Assembly: GCA_905216195.1 (NCBI GenBank)
Contig: CAJMSX010000032.1
Span: forward strand, 1-41,668
Origin: an uncultured bacterium
Lineage (GTDB): Bacteria; Bacteroidota; Bacteroidia; Bacteroidales; Marinifilaceae
Direction: 5' to 3'
Length of the DNA stretch: 41,668 bases
The position numbers and the translations under genes were made by a program. Shown here piece after piece: positions 26,052 through 34,039 of this stretch (its first letter is position 1; every line of letters begins with the position of its first letter). The notes under the pieces are model-generated. The model ran no database searches and had not been told where the DNA came from. It saw only the letters and a program-made list of their open reading frames with translations.

Positions 26052-26087
26052 AGATGTCAGTTTGACGTTGACAAACTGACATCTTTA
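26047..26087 (-). terminator. Rho-independent terminator of radC
   Basis: Perfect 15-bp stem (26050-26064 and 26072-26086) with a 7-nt loop, followed on the minus strand by TTTTGGG. The hairpin begins inside the radC stop codon (26085-26087), and its T tract overlaps the grpE -33 element. Confidence 0.85.
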
Positions 26088-26801
26088 TCTATTTTTAGAC
26101 CGGTTTTCCAGCATATCTTCGTCTATAAAACTAAAATAGGAATCTCCTCCTACAATAATATGATCGTAAAGGATAATATCCAATATTTTCCCTCCTTCCC
26201 GGATTTTCTCCGTAATCGCTTTGTCGTACTCGCTCGGATAAACAGATCCCCCGGGATGGTTGTGGGCCACAATGATTCCGTTCGCTTTCATTTCCAGGGC
26301 TCTTCTGAAAAGAATACGTACGTCGATCACCGTACTCGACATTCCGCCCAGCGACAACTGTTCACAACCGCGGATTTGATTGCGACGGTTCAGATAAATG
26401 ACCCAAAACTCTTCGTGTTCCAGATCTCGCAATAAAGGAGATATATAAGCATAAACATCCGAACTGGAGTGAACAGAAGATTTTGTATTCACCGAACGGG
26501 TCATCCTCCGTCTTCCTAATTCCATAGCCACCACGATTCCGGTAGCTTTAGCCATCCCGATCCCTTTATAACTTTTCATCAGTTCCGGAACCCCCAATTT
26601 AGCCAGCTCATTCAAATCGTTTCCGCAACCGGATAAAATCCGAAGAGATAATTCCAAAGCAGTTTCCCCCGGCCTTCCCGAGCGCAAAATGATCGCGAGC
26701 AACTCATGGGTCGAAAGGGCGGCTACTCCTAGCTTCAAAAGCCGTTCACGGGGCTTCTCTTCATTTTTCCACGCACTGAGGGGAAGATAAAATTTTTCCA
26801 T
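26085..26801 (-). CDS. radC: RadC family JAB-domain protein
   Basis: A 238-residue RadC-like protein. The N-terminal half has a helix-hairpin-helix-like DNA-binding region (LMKSYKGIGMAKATGIVVAM). The C-terminal half is a JAMM/MPN metalloprotein domain with AHNHPGG (His180, His182) and Asp193 at the expected distance. In spite of the name, radC is not known to repair DNA directly, and the catalytic activity is unsettled. It appears to be a single-gene unit with its own terminator. Confidence 0.93.
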   Translation of the reverse strand: MEKFYLPLSAWKNEEKPRERLLKLGVAALSTHELLAIILRSGRPGETALELSLRILSGCGNDLNELAKLGVPELMKSYKGIGMAKATGIVVAMELGRRRMTRSVNTKSSVHSSSDVYAYISPLLRDLEHEEFWVIYLNRRNQIRGCEQLSLGGMSSTVIDVRILFRRALEMKANGIIVAHNHPGGSVYPSEYDKAITEKIREGGKILDIILYDHIIVGGDSYFSFIDEDMLENRSKNR

Positions 26802-26873
26802 ATACCTTTACCTTAATAGCAACAAGTTACGAAATTCCGATGAGAAAAAAAAGAGATCAGCCTGAAAACCGGA

Positions 26874-26930
26874 AGAGGAGATAACTCCTCTCTATAAAAG
26901 GACAGAGAGTGTCGTTTCTGACACTCTCTT
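26874..26930 (-). terminator. Terminator hairpins after rpsT
   Basis: Reading on the minus strand, a perfect 10-bp hairpin AGAGAGTGTC/GACACTCTCT (26904-26913 and 26920-26929) starts 23 nt after the rpsT stop and is followed by TGTCCTTTT. A second 7-bp hairpin AGAGGAG/CTCCTCT lies just beyond (26874-26891) and may act as a back-up. Confidence 0.75.
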
Positions 26931-26952
26931 CATCTATAATTTGAAGAAAATC

Positions 26953-27204
26953 TTACAATTTATTGACTAATAAAGCCAGTTTCGATTTTAAATTGGATGC
27001 TTTATTCACATGAATAACGTTTTTCTTGGCCAATTTATCCAACATAGAACTCACCTTCGGCAATAATTCCACCGCTACAGTCTTATCGGTAGTCGAACGT
27101 AATTTCTTTACTGCATTTCTCGTCGTTTTGGCATAATAACGATTACTTGCATTTTTGGTTGCGGTCTGTCTTATTCTTTTTTCTGATGATTGATGATTTG
27201 CCAT
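26953..27204 (-). CDS. rpsT: 30S ribosomal protein S20
   Basis: An 83-residue basic protein with the S20 pattern: N-terminal MANHQSSEKRIRQTATKNASNR, then KTTRNAVKKLRS, LPKVSSMLDKLAKKNVIHVNKA and a C-terminal KSKLALLVNKL. S20 binds 16S rRNA early in assembly of the 30S body. It lies only 34 nt downstream of two tRNA-Glu genes on the same strand and is probably transcribed with them. Confidence 0.96.
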   Translation of the reverse strand: MANHQSSEKRIRQTATKNASNRYYAKTTRNAVKKLRSTTDKTVAVELLPKVSSMLDKLAKKNVIHVNKASNLKSKLALLVNKL

Positions 27205-27238
27205 CTCTACAAATATAAATAATTCAACTTCTTTTGCG

Positions 27239-27310
27239 TAGTCCGTACGAGAATCGAACTCGTGTTACAAGAATGAAAATCTTGCGTCCTAACCCCTAGA
27301 CGAACGGACC
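27239..27310 (-). tRNA. tRNA-Glu (anticodon TTC), copy 2
   Basis: A 72-nt cloverleaf on the minus strand: acceptor GGTCCGT/ACGGACT (first pair G-U), anticodon stem CAAGA/TCTTG with loop TTTTCAT (anticodon TTC), T arm ACGAG-TTCGATT-CTCGT. CCA is not encoded. Identical to the copy at 27329-27400. Confidence 0.95.
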
Positions 27311-27328
27311 TCATTGTCCTTTTGATAG

Positions 27329-27400
27329 TAGTCCGTACGAGAATCGAACTCGTGTTACAAGAATGAAAATCTTGCGTCCTAACCCCTAGACGAACGGACC
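27329..27400 (-). tRNA. tRNA-Glu (anticodon TTC), copy 1
   Basis: Same 72-nt cloverleaf and anticodon TTC as the neighbouring copy, with no base difference. It is the promoter-proximal gene; an 18-nt spacer separates the two. Confidence 0.95.
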
Positions 27401-27420
27401 ATTATTCGCTTTAGCGGATG

Positions 27421-27451
27421 CAAATATACGACATTTTTATTTTACACCAAA
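27421..27451 (-). promoter_or_regulatory. Promoter of the tRNA-Glu pair and probably rpsT
   Basis: On the minus strand TTTG (27448-27451), 19 nt, TATATTTG (27421-27428), a perfect Bacteroidetes promoter about 20 nt before the first tRNA. Confidence 0.8.
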
Positions 27452-27540
27452 CAAATGCCGAATATTTTTGGTTTTTATGGCTTACATTCCCCCCAATTTA
27501 TTGATATCAAAATTATTACAGGAATGTAGTTCTGGCATAA

Positions 27541-27571
27541 TTTCACAATTCCTGATTAATCGTTATCTTTG
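27541..27571 (+). promoter_or_regulatory. Promoter of rsmI
   Basis: TTTC (27541-27544), 19 nt, TATCTTTG (27564-27571). The -7 element is perfect and the -33 has one mismatch. It places the transcription start at about 27577, which favours the ATG at 27625 over the in-frame ATG at 27580. Confidence 0.65.
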
Positions 27572-27624
27572 AACCCTGAATGTCTCTTCCGGAGATTTTC
27601 GAAACTTTAACCGAACTATCAATT

Positions 27625-28341
27625 ATGGGTAAACTCTATTTAATCCCGACTCCGGTCGGTAATCTGGAAGATATCACGCTCCGGGCGCTCCGGCTTTTGA
27701 AGGAAGTAAATCTTATTTTAGCCGAAGATACCCGGACGACTTCTCATTTATTGAAACACTACAACATCTCCACCCCTTTACTTTCCCATCATAAGTTCAA
27801 TGAACACCGGCAAGTGGAAAAAATTGCAGAGCGGTTGCAAAAAGGAGAAAACATCGCTTTGGTTAGTGATGCCGGCACACCCGGTATTTCCGACCCGGGC
27901 TTTTTATTGACTAAAACCTGTGTAGAATACGGTATAGAAACGGAATGCCTTCCCGGAGCCACGGCCTTTGTTCCGGCTTTGGTCAATTCCGGATTTCCCT
28001 GTGACCGATTTTGCTTTGAAGGCTTTCTCCCACAAAAAAAAGGAAGGTTGAAAAAATTAACTGCGCTGGCCGAAGAAAACCGGACCCTGATTTTTTACGA
28101 ATCACCCTACCGGCTGGTAAAAGCCCTGGAACAAATGGCAGAAATTTTCGGAGAAGAACGGAATGCCTGTGTAGCCCGTGAAATCAGTAAAGTTTTTGAA
28201 GAATTTAAAAGAGGCACCCTGAAAGAACTGGCCGAATATTATGCGGCCAACGGCGTGAAGGGGGAGATCGTGATTCTGGTCGAAGGAAAAAGAAAACACG
28301 AGGAATCCGGCGAACTTCACCTCTATACCGAAGAAGAATAA
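27625..28341 (+). CDS. rsmI: 16S rRNA (cytidine(1402)-2'-O)-methyltransferase RsmI
   Basis: A 238-residue SAM-dependent methyltransferase of the tetrapyrrole-methylase fold that 2'-O-methylates C1402 of 16S rRNA in the decoding centre. Family motifs: GKLYLIPTPVGNLEDITLRA, ILAEDTRTTSHLL, LVSDAGTPGISDPG, LPGATAFVPALVNSG, FEGFLP and FYESPYR. The ATG at 27625 is used because the family normally begins within a few residues of LYLIPTPVGN and because the promoter ends almost at the alternative ATG (27580). Length is slightly below the E. coli protein (286), normal for Bacteroidetes. Convergent with the following lipoprotein gene. Confidence 0.95.
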   Translation: MGKLYLIPTPVGNLEDITLRALRLLKEVNLILAEDTRTTSHLLKHYNISTPLLSHHKFNEHRQVEKIAERLQKGENIALVSDAGTPGISDPGFLLTKTCVEYGIETECLPGATAFVPALVNSGFPCDRFCFEGFLPQKKGRLKKLTALAEENRTLIFYESPYRLVKALEQMAEIFGEERNACVAREISKVFEEFKRGTLKELAEYYAANGVKGEIVILVEGKRKHEESGELHLYTEEE

Positions 28342-28446
28342 GAGGGCATCCCTCCCCCCGATTTATCCGTATTCCTATAGAAGACAGGAATCAACTATTT
28401 GGCTCTGCCCGGAGATGTTTTTGCTTTTGGGACAGCTTCTCTGTTC

Positions 28447-30012
28447 CTATAATTTATCCAGATTCAATTTTGCTTCCACCCGTATAACCAATTTTAATGT
28501 TGCATCTGCCTTCAAGCGTAAGGGGACTTTCCCTCCGTTACTCGTCCGGGCTTTCACAGATATCGCAAAGTTACGGGTATCCTGTAAATGCCGGATATTT
28601 TCTTCGGACAAGGGAATATGGCATTTGCTTTGAGCCGCCTTTACCACTTCTCCTTCAGCATCTACCTCCGGGGCGTTTAAAAAATTCTGGCTACCATCCT
28701 CATTGATTTTTACCGAATCTATTTCAATTTTATTATCGTCCAGCATATACAAATAACCGGAGGTCAATTCTACCGGAATATGGTTTGTTCCCTCTACCAC
28801 CAAACCGGCTTCCAGTATTTTATCGGCATCTTTCAAATTTACATCCTCTACGTCGATATTAAAAAGCAGGTTTTCAGCACTCAGATACAGGGGAATTTCT
28901 ACCAGGGCATCCATATGCACCCTTCCATCCCCCAACAATACGACGTCCGCCGCTTCGGGATTTATAATTGCCTGGCCCCGATATTTTACCGCATCTTTAG
29001 GAGGCAAGGACAGTAGTTCAGCTATATTGGAATTCTCCGGGCTATATCCCTGTACTTCCTCCCGGGTTCCTTCATCGGGTATCCACCCCTTAAATTCCGG
29101 CATATATCCGTTCTTGGTTTCCAAACGAAGGCTCTTTCCATTTCCGTAGGCGACAAAATCCATATCCATACGTACCGGTACGGCCAATCCGTAATTTTTC
29201 ACGATCAGGCTTACCCGGGGATCCTGAAAATGAAAACTTCCGTCAAAGTTTTCCCAGAAATCAATGTCCATCGTAAACTTATCCTCCGGAATTTCAAGTA
29301 TCTTTTGATCGACTTTTCCCTCCACCCGGGTAAAAACCAAATTGTTGATCTTAAAAACAAAAGGTAATTCCATGGCCGGGATTGGTTGTCCTCCTTCCAA
29401 CGTAATTTCGATTTTCCATCTCAATTGATTGGGAGAATCGGTCATATCGAAAAGGATATCTTCCAAGACCAAGGTTCCCTCACTACCTCCCGCTGCCTGC
29501 AATTCTACCGGCACTCCGCCTTGCTGAATATCGGGAAAAATCACTTTGGCTGTATAGGCAATGGAAGTCTGAGGTAAGGTATATTGGATTTCGGCATAAC
29601 CGTTCATTTTCCGGATTTCCCCTTCCTGAAAATTAAGAGAAACCGGATCGGGTTCAAAATCAAGCACCTGAGTATTTTCGATCACCGGAATAAAAGGAAG
29701 GTCTACCGTGGTCGAGAAACTGGCAATTTCCTGAGGAACCTCTATCACTTCTTCCACTTTTAAGCTATAGATATCTTTCTGAATATGCCGGATAATAATC
29801 TCGTTATTTTCCTTTACAATTTTATCCTCATCCTGGTCGATCAGATCCCATAACGTAAAATTCCCTTCCGCCAGAGGAAGTACCACATCCGGTTTCCAAT
29901 TTTTGACACCGTTTATATTACCAAATTTTATCAGGTCTTCATCTCCGCAACCATATAAAAGGGCTCCGCAAGCCCAGACACTACTCAGTATTTTTAAAAA
30001 TCTACTCATCAT
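28447..30012 (-). CDS. Large beta-rich lipoprotein of unknown function
   Basis: A 521-residue predicted lipoprotein (GALLYGC, Cys22 counted from the first Met). The rest is acidic, strongly beta-sheet in character and without transmembrane segments. It shows repeated blocks such as VDLPFIPVIENTQVLDFEP, LPFVFKINNLVFTRVEGKV and VEIPLYLSAENLLFNIDVED that suggest several Ig-like or late-embryogenesis-like sandwich domains. I do not recognise a named family or a catalytic motif. It has its own canonical promoter and is followed by the convergent rsmI gene, so it seems to be a single-gene unit. A surface or periplasmic structural or binding role is possible but not supported directly. Confidence 0.75.
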   Translation of the reverse strand: MMSRFLKILSSVWACGALLYGCGDEDLIKFGNINGVKNWKPDVVLPLAEGNFTLWDLIDQDEDKIVKENNEIIIRHIQKDIYSLKVEEVIEVPQEIASFSTTVDLPFIPVIENTQVLDFEPDPVSLNFQEGEIRKMNGYAEIQYTLPQTSIAYTAKVIFPDIQQGGVPVELQAAGGSEGTLVLEDILFDMTDSPNQLRWKIEITLEGGQPIPAMELPFVFKINNLVFTRVEGKVDQKILEIPEDKFTMDIDFWENFDGSFHFQDPRVSLIVKNYGLAVPVRMDMDFVAYGNGKSLRLETKNGYMPEFKGWIPDEGTREEVQGYSPENSNIAELLSLPPKDAVKYRGQAIINPEAADVVLLGDGRVHMDALVEIPLYLSAENLLFNIDVEDVNLKDADKILEAGLVVEGTNHIPVELTSGYLYMLDDNKIEIDSVKINEDGSQNFLNAPEVDAEGEVVKAAQSKCHIPLSEENIRHLQDTRNFAISVKARTSNGGKVPLRLKADATLKLVIRVEAKLNLDKL

Positions 30013-30032
30013 TCCGATATTACAGTCTCATG

Positions 30033-30064
30033 CAAAAATATGTTAAAGATATGGGAGTTACAAA
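30033..30064 (-). promoter_or_regulatory. Promoter of the large lipoprotein gene
   Basis: On the minus strand TTTG (30061-30064), 20 nt, TATTTTTG (30033-30040), a perfect -33/-7 pair about 20 nt before the start codon at 30012. Confidence 0.8.
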
Positions 30065-30080
30065 TTTTCGGCTGAAATTG

Positions 30081-32807
30081 TCAACGTTGGACCTTATATT
30101 TAATCAATCCGCCGCGATCCGCCCCGGCAAATAAATAAAAATCTCCGCTACCCCCGAATACGATTGAAAAAGGAGAATCCCCGTCCAGCGGAAAACCTTT
30201 CGACATCCCTTCTTTCAAACCAAACAGCATCATCCGGTTTTTAGCCCGATCCAGAAGCCCGATCCGGATATCCTCGGCAGAGAACCGATATACATAAGGG
30301 AAATCCAGTTGATCCGCTTCCCATTCTTTTTCGAATAAGGGTTTACCCGCCCCGCTATAAATTTTCAGGCTACCACCATCCGTAAAAATAAACTCGTCTT
30401 GTCCGTCATTATTCACGTCTGCTACATTCAGGCAAAAACCCGGCGACCGCGTACCGCACTCCACGGATTTTACCTTTCCTGTAAAGTCTACGAAACACAA
30501 TCGTCCTTTTCTATCGGCAAAGGCTACTGCGACCTTCCCTTCCTTTTCAGTCAGATAAAAAGGAGTGTTCTCCTTGATATCGAATACTTCTGATACTCTC
30601 ACCCTTTCTTTTCCCTTTCTGTCTAAAATATACAGCCTATATTGATCGGCAAACACCACATAATCCTTACCCTCGACCCGAAAATGCTCCACCCGGCTCA
30701 TGATCGGCTTATCAGCTTTCAAACCGTCCCACCCTTTTACTTCCTTCCCTTTTATATCATAAAGGCGGACTTCCTGATCCAGACCGGGAGCAAAAATTCT
30801 GTAGTTTCTGTCTTTATCGTAATCAAACAAAGTAATTCCTCTTTCACAAGTGGACCGGAATTTTACCGGAAAATTAGGAACGTAATGGCCGTTACGGTCT
30901 ACCAGATATAAATAAGAAGGAGTGGAAAAAAGATACTGTAATTTACCGTTTTTATAAGCATCCACCTGATAAATTTCACTGTTTATTTTTTCCTCCAGCG
31001 GAAGTTTCCAGAGAACCCGTCCCACATCGTTGATCAAATACACGTTGTACTTATCGTCCTGGACCAGCAATTCCCGTTCGCCGGTCACATGATTCAGAAC
31101 AGAAGCCGGTTTCATACTCACCGGGGCATCCAATTTAGTCTGCCACATCACATGAGGCTGTTGCCGGTCTTCCAACTCCTCCGTACCTAAAATCACCGTA
31201 TTATAAAGCATATTCCCTTCGCTGGACCATTGCATGGCGAAAGTGGAAAATACGGAAAGCTTTTCTTCTTCCCGGGATAAATAAGCTTTCCAATCCCCTT
31301 TGGAAAAATATTTATAGGCGGATAAAGCCGAAGCCGTCTCAGCGAAATAAGCCAAATTATACTTAGACGACAACTTATTCCGTATCTTTTTATACCATTC
31401 TGTATCCCGAATGGAGACCCGATGCATATAGTCTTTCAAAAAATTAGTCAGAACTTTTTCCGAAGAGGCCAGTACCAGGTAATTGTCTTCTATAAAAGCA
31501 AAACGATTTTCAATTCCGTCAAAAAGATATCCCCAGTAAACCGCTGCCATATCCTCCCAGGGGAAAGTATAATAAGTGAAGGACTTATCCCGGTCGGCCT
31601 GATATGTATGCCGGAAACTATCCGGATGCTTATTCGCCGACCGGGCATATATTCCGATCATTTTTTCTAACCAGGCCCGGCATAAGCTTCCCGATTTCAA
31701 ACTGGCGATAACGAGTCCTTGCTGTTTCCCGCGGTTTTCATCAAAAGACATATTCACCAAAGCGAATTCACCTTGCAGCAATTCTTTCAGCTCCGTCTCC
31801 GTTCCTCGGCGAAGTAATTTATCATATTCCTGCTTTCTCTTCCGGACTTTCTCAATAAAACCGGCATTAAACCTGTAATTTTCCAGAGCCGTCAGATACG
31901 CCTTCACATCACTCAGATTCAAGATGAAAAACGATTGGGGTCTTCCGGGGATGATGCGGTCAATTTCTGCCGGACGGGGACGCTGCTGTTCCAGAACTTT
32001 CATATAAGAAGAAGCCATTCCTTCATAACTCATAAAACCATTCAGAACTATTCCTGCTTCGGTCCAATCTCCGTCCAGAGCTCCCCATTTAAAACATTCC
32101 GTTACATCCAGTTGGGGAAACATTTTTGCGGTTTGCAAATACATGGGAAGTAATTCCTTAAACCAATTTGCATTTAGGAATACATTCATTCCCGCCCCGG
32201 AAGAAAAATATTTGTTGATACTTTTATACCTGCCTTTTTCCGCTTCTCCTGCTTGCTCCTGATCGAATTGTTTCAACGCATCCTCGATATATAATTCCGA
32301 ATCGGAAAGCAGTATCATTCCTTCTTCCACTGCATAGTAAATCTCCTGCCCTTTCCCGCTTAATCGATAAATTTTATAACGATCGTATTTTCTGATGTGT
32401 TCCTCCGGATCAGAAAAAACCGTTTTCAGAAAGTCCACAATCTGCTTCCGGGAAAGCACATCCTTATTATCCATTACAAATAAAAAAACGAGTTGTTTTT
32501 TTCCTTCGGTACGGGCTGCGACGATCCGGGAAGTCGGTGCAGCGAACTGCGCACCGATTAAAGTATCCGCTACCTGAAACAACAAGCGATCGCCTAAGCG
32601 GGAAATATCGGAAGCGAATGTTTCTTTTATTTTGGAAGGAAAACGCATTCCGGTATTCAGACCGATCACAACAGCCGAATTAGAAGGAATAAAAGATTCC
32701 TTGCTATTGTTTGCTAATTCTTCCCGCTTTTTTAGATACCCTATTGCCAACACGATAATTCCTATCAGTACCGCAGCAATCAACGACAACCATATCCCCT
32801 TCTTCAT
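30081..32807 (-). CDS. Membrane-anchored DUF3352-like protein with C-terminal beta-propeller
   Basis: A 908-residue protein from the ATG at 32807; an in-frame ATG five codons upstream (32822) is less likely because the first start gives a classical MKKGIWLSLIAAVLIGIIVLAIGYL anchor. Residues about 30-550 resemble the DUF3352 type (SNSAVVIGLNT near the start, then alternating sheets and helices). From about 560 there are PQQ/WD-like blades: VMWQTKLDAPV, VYLINDVGRVLWKLPL, LYLVDRNGHYVPNFPVKF, RLYILDRKGKERV, and an FG-GAP-like VADVNNDGQDEFIFTDGG. No catalytic motif. It is probably held in the inner membrane with the domains in the periplasm. It lies 68 nt upstream of the large lipoprotein, which has a separate promoter. 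Confidence 0.75.
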   Translation of the reverse strand: MKKGIWLSLIAAVLIGIIVLAIGYLKKREELANNSKESFIPSNSAVVIGLNTGMRFPSKIKETFASDISRLGDRLLFQVADTLIGAQFAAPTSRIVAARTEGKKQLVFLFVMDNKDVLSRKQIVDFLKTVFSDPEEHIRKYDRYKIYRLSGKGQEIYYAVEEGMILLSDSELYIEDALKQFDQEQAGEAEKGRYKSINKYFSSGAGMNVFLNANWFKELLPMYLQTAKMFPQLDVTECFKWGALDGDWTEAGIVLNGFMSYEGMASSYMKVLEQQRPRPAEIDRIIPGRPQSFFILNLSDVKAYLTALENYRFNAGFIEKVRKRKQEYDKLLRRGTETELKELLQGEFALVNMSFDENRGKQQGLVIASLKSGSLCRAWLEKMIGIYARSANKHPDSFRHTYQADRDKSFTYYTFPWEDMAAVYWGYLFDGIENRFAFIEDNYLVLASSEKVLTNFLKDYMHRVSIRDTEWYKKIRNKLSSKYNLAYFAETASALSAYKYFSKGDWKAYLSREEEKLSVFSTFAMQWSSEGNMLYNTVILGTEELEDRQQPHVMWQTKLDAPVSMKPASVLNHVTGERELLVQDDKYNVYLINDVGRVLWKLPLEEKINSEIYQVDAYKNGKLQYLFSTPSYLYLVDRNGHYVPNFPVKFRSTCERGITLFDYDKDRNYRIFAPGLDQEVRLYDIKGKEVKGWDGLKADKPIMSRVEHFRVEGKDYVVFADQYRLYILDRKGKERVRVSEVFDIKENTPFYLTEKEGKVAVAFADRKGRLCFVDFTGKVKSVECGTRSPGFCLNVADVNNDGQDEFIFTDGGSLKIYSGAGKPLFEKEWEADQLDFPYVYRFSAEDIRIGLLDRAKNRMMLFGLKEGMSKGFPLDGDSPFSIVFGGSGDFYLFAGADRGGLIKYKVQR

Positions 32808-32830
32808 AGTATGAAATAACATTTTAACAG

Positions 32831-32838
32831 CAAATTTA
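32831..32838 (-). promoter_or_regulatory. -7 element of the DUF3352-like gene
   Basis: On the minus strand TAAATTTG, a perfect TAnnTTTG about 24 nt before the ATG at 32807. No good -33 element. Confidence 0.5.
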
Positions 32839-32984
32839 TAAAAATATCGGTAAAAGGAGAAATAAAGAAGGGGAGGGTTAGCCGATTACACATCTTTTAG
32901 GTTAATTTTTGCCGGTTTATGCCGTTTTTTTTAATTAATATTGTCCGTACTTTTATCAACCCTCATTCAGAATTTTTAAAACCC

Positions 32985-34037
32985 ATGGATAAAACCCAAT
33001 TAATCAGACTTTTGAACAGTAGCGGAAAAGAAGAACAACACTTAATCCGTGAGGCTTTCGACCTCCGGAATGCCACTGTGGGAAACGGCATTCATCTGCG
33101 GGGATTAATTGAAATTTCCAACATTTGCCGAAAAGATTGTCTGTATTGCGGGATCCGCCGTTCGAATGCCCGGGCCAAGCGTTTTTTCCTCGATGACCGG
33201 GATATTATCGAATCGGCTTTATTTGCGTGGGAACACCATTACGGCTCCATCGTATTACAGGGTGGAGAACAAAACGATCCGGCTTTTATTTCCCGCATAG
33301 AAAAATTATTGAAAGAAATAAAAAAACTTACCCATAATCAACTGGGGATCACCCTTTCGTTGGGAGAACAAGAAGCCGACACCTACCGCCGCTGGTTCGA
33401 CAGCGGCGCTCACCGCTACCTTTTACGCATTGAGACGTCGGACCCGACTTTATACCGTAGAATCCATCCGAACAACGACCTTCATTCCCACCGAAAACGT
33501 CTGGAGTGTCTCGAAGCCCTGCGCCAATGCGGTTACCAAACCGGAAGCGGTATAATGATCGGATTGCCCTTTCAGACGATAGAGCAATTAGCCGACGACC
33601 TCTTATTTCTCCGCCAACAGGATCTGGATATGGTAGGAATGGGACCTTATCTGGAACATCCGGACACTCCGCTTTACGAATACCGTCATTTGCTTATGTC
33701 GCAAAAAGAACGTCTCCGGCTCGGCATTAAAATGGTCGCTTGCCTGCGTTTATTGATGCCCGATATCAACATTGCAGCGACCACTGCCTTACAAGCGATA
33801 GATCCCGAAGGAAGAGAAAAAGCAATGGCAGCCGGCGCCAATGTGATTATGCCCAATATTACGCCTCCTGCCAGTCGTTCCCTGTATAAACTCTACGAAA
33901 ATAAACCCGATTCCGAAGAAGGCGCCGCTACTCTTATGCAACAACTCGTCCGGAGTACAGCGGCCTGCGGCTGTAAAATCATTTTCGACGAGTGGGGGGA
34001 TTCCCCTCATTTCCAGAAACGCCGGCCCCTCCACTAA
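32985..34037 (+). CDS. hydE: [FeFe]-hydrogenase H-cluster radical SAM maturase HydE
   Basis: A 350-residue radical SAM enzyme. The ATG at 32985 gives the usual length (about 350) and N-terminus; an in-frame ATG 22 codons upstream only adds an atypical extension. The CX3CX2C cluster motif is CRKDCLYCG (Cys48, Cys52, Cys55), inside the HydE signature EISNICRKDCLYCGIR. Further HydE-like blocks are IVLQGGEQ, YLLRIETSDP, TGSGIMIGLPFQT, MGPYLEHPDTPLYEY and ANVIMPNITPP. It resembles BioB, but the GGEQ and GPYLEHPDTPL motifs point to HydE, which helps to build the H-cluster ligands with HydF and HydG. Those partners and the hydrogenase are not in the window. Confidence 0.88.
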   Translation: MDKTQLIRLLNSSGKEEQHLIREAFDLRNATVGNGIHLRGLIEISNICRKDCLYCGIRRSNARAKRFFLDDRDIIESALFAWEHHYGSIVLQGGEQNDPAFISRIEKLLKEIKKLTHNQLGITLSLGEQEADTYRRWFDSGAHRYLLRIETSDPTLYRRIHPNNDLHSHRKRLECLEALRQCGYQTGSGIMIGLPFQTIEQLADDLLFLRQQDLDMVGMGPYLEHPDTPLYEYRHLLMSQKERLRLGIKMVACLRLLMPDINIAATTALQAIDPEGREKAMAAGANVIMPNITPPASRSLYKLYENKPDSEEGAATLMQQLVRSTAACGCKIIFDEWGDSPHFQKRRPLH

Positions 34038-34039
34038 TT

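Noticed and set aside
27239..27400. Direct repeat of about 70 nt as a CRISPR or mobile-element repeat
   Set aside because: Both copies fold as complete tRNA-Glu cloverleaves and there are only two.
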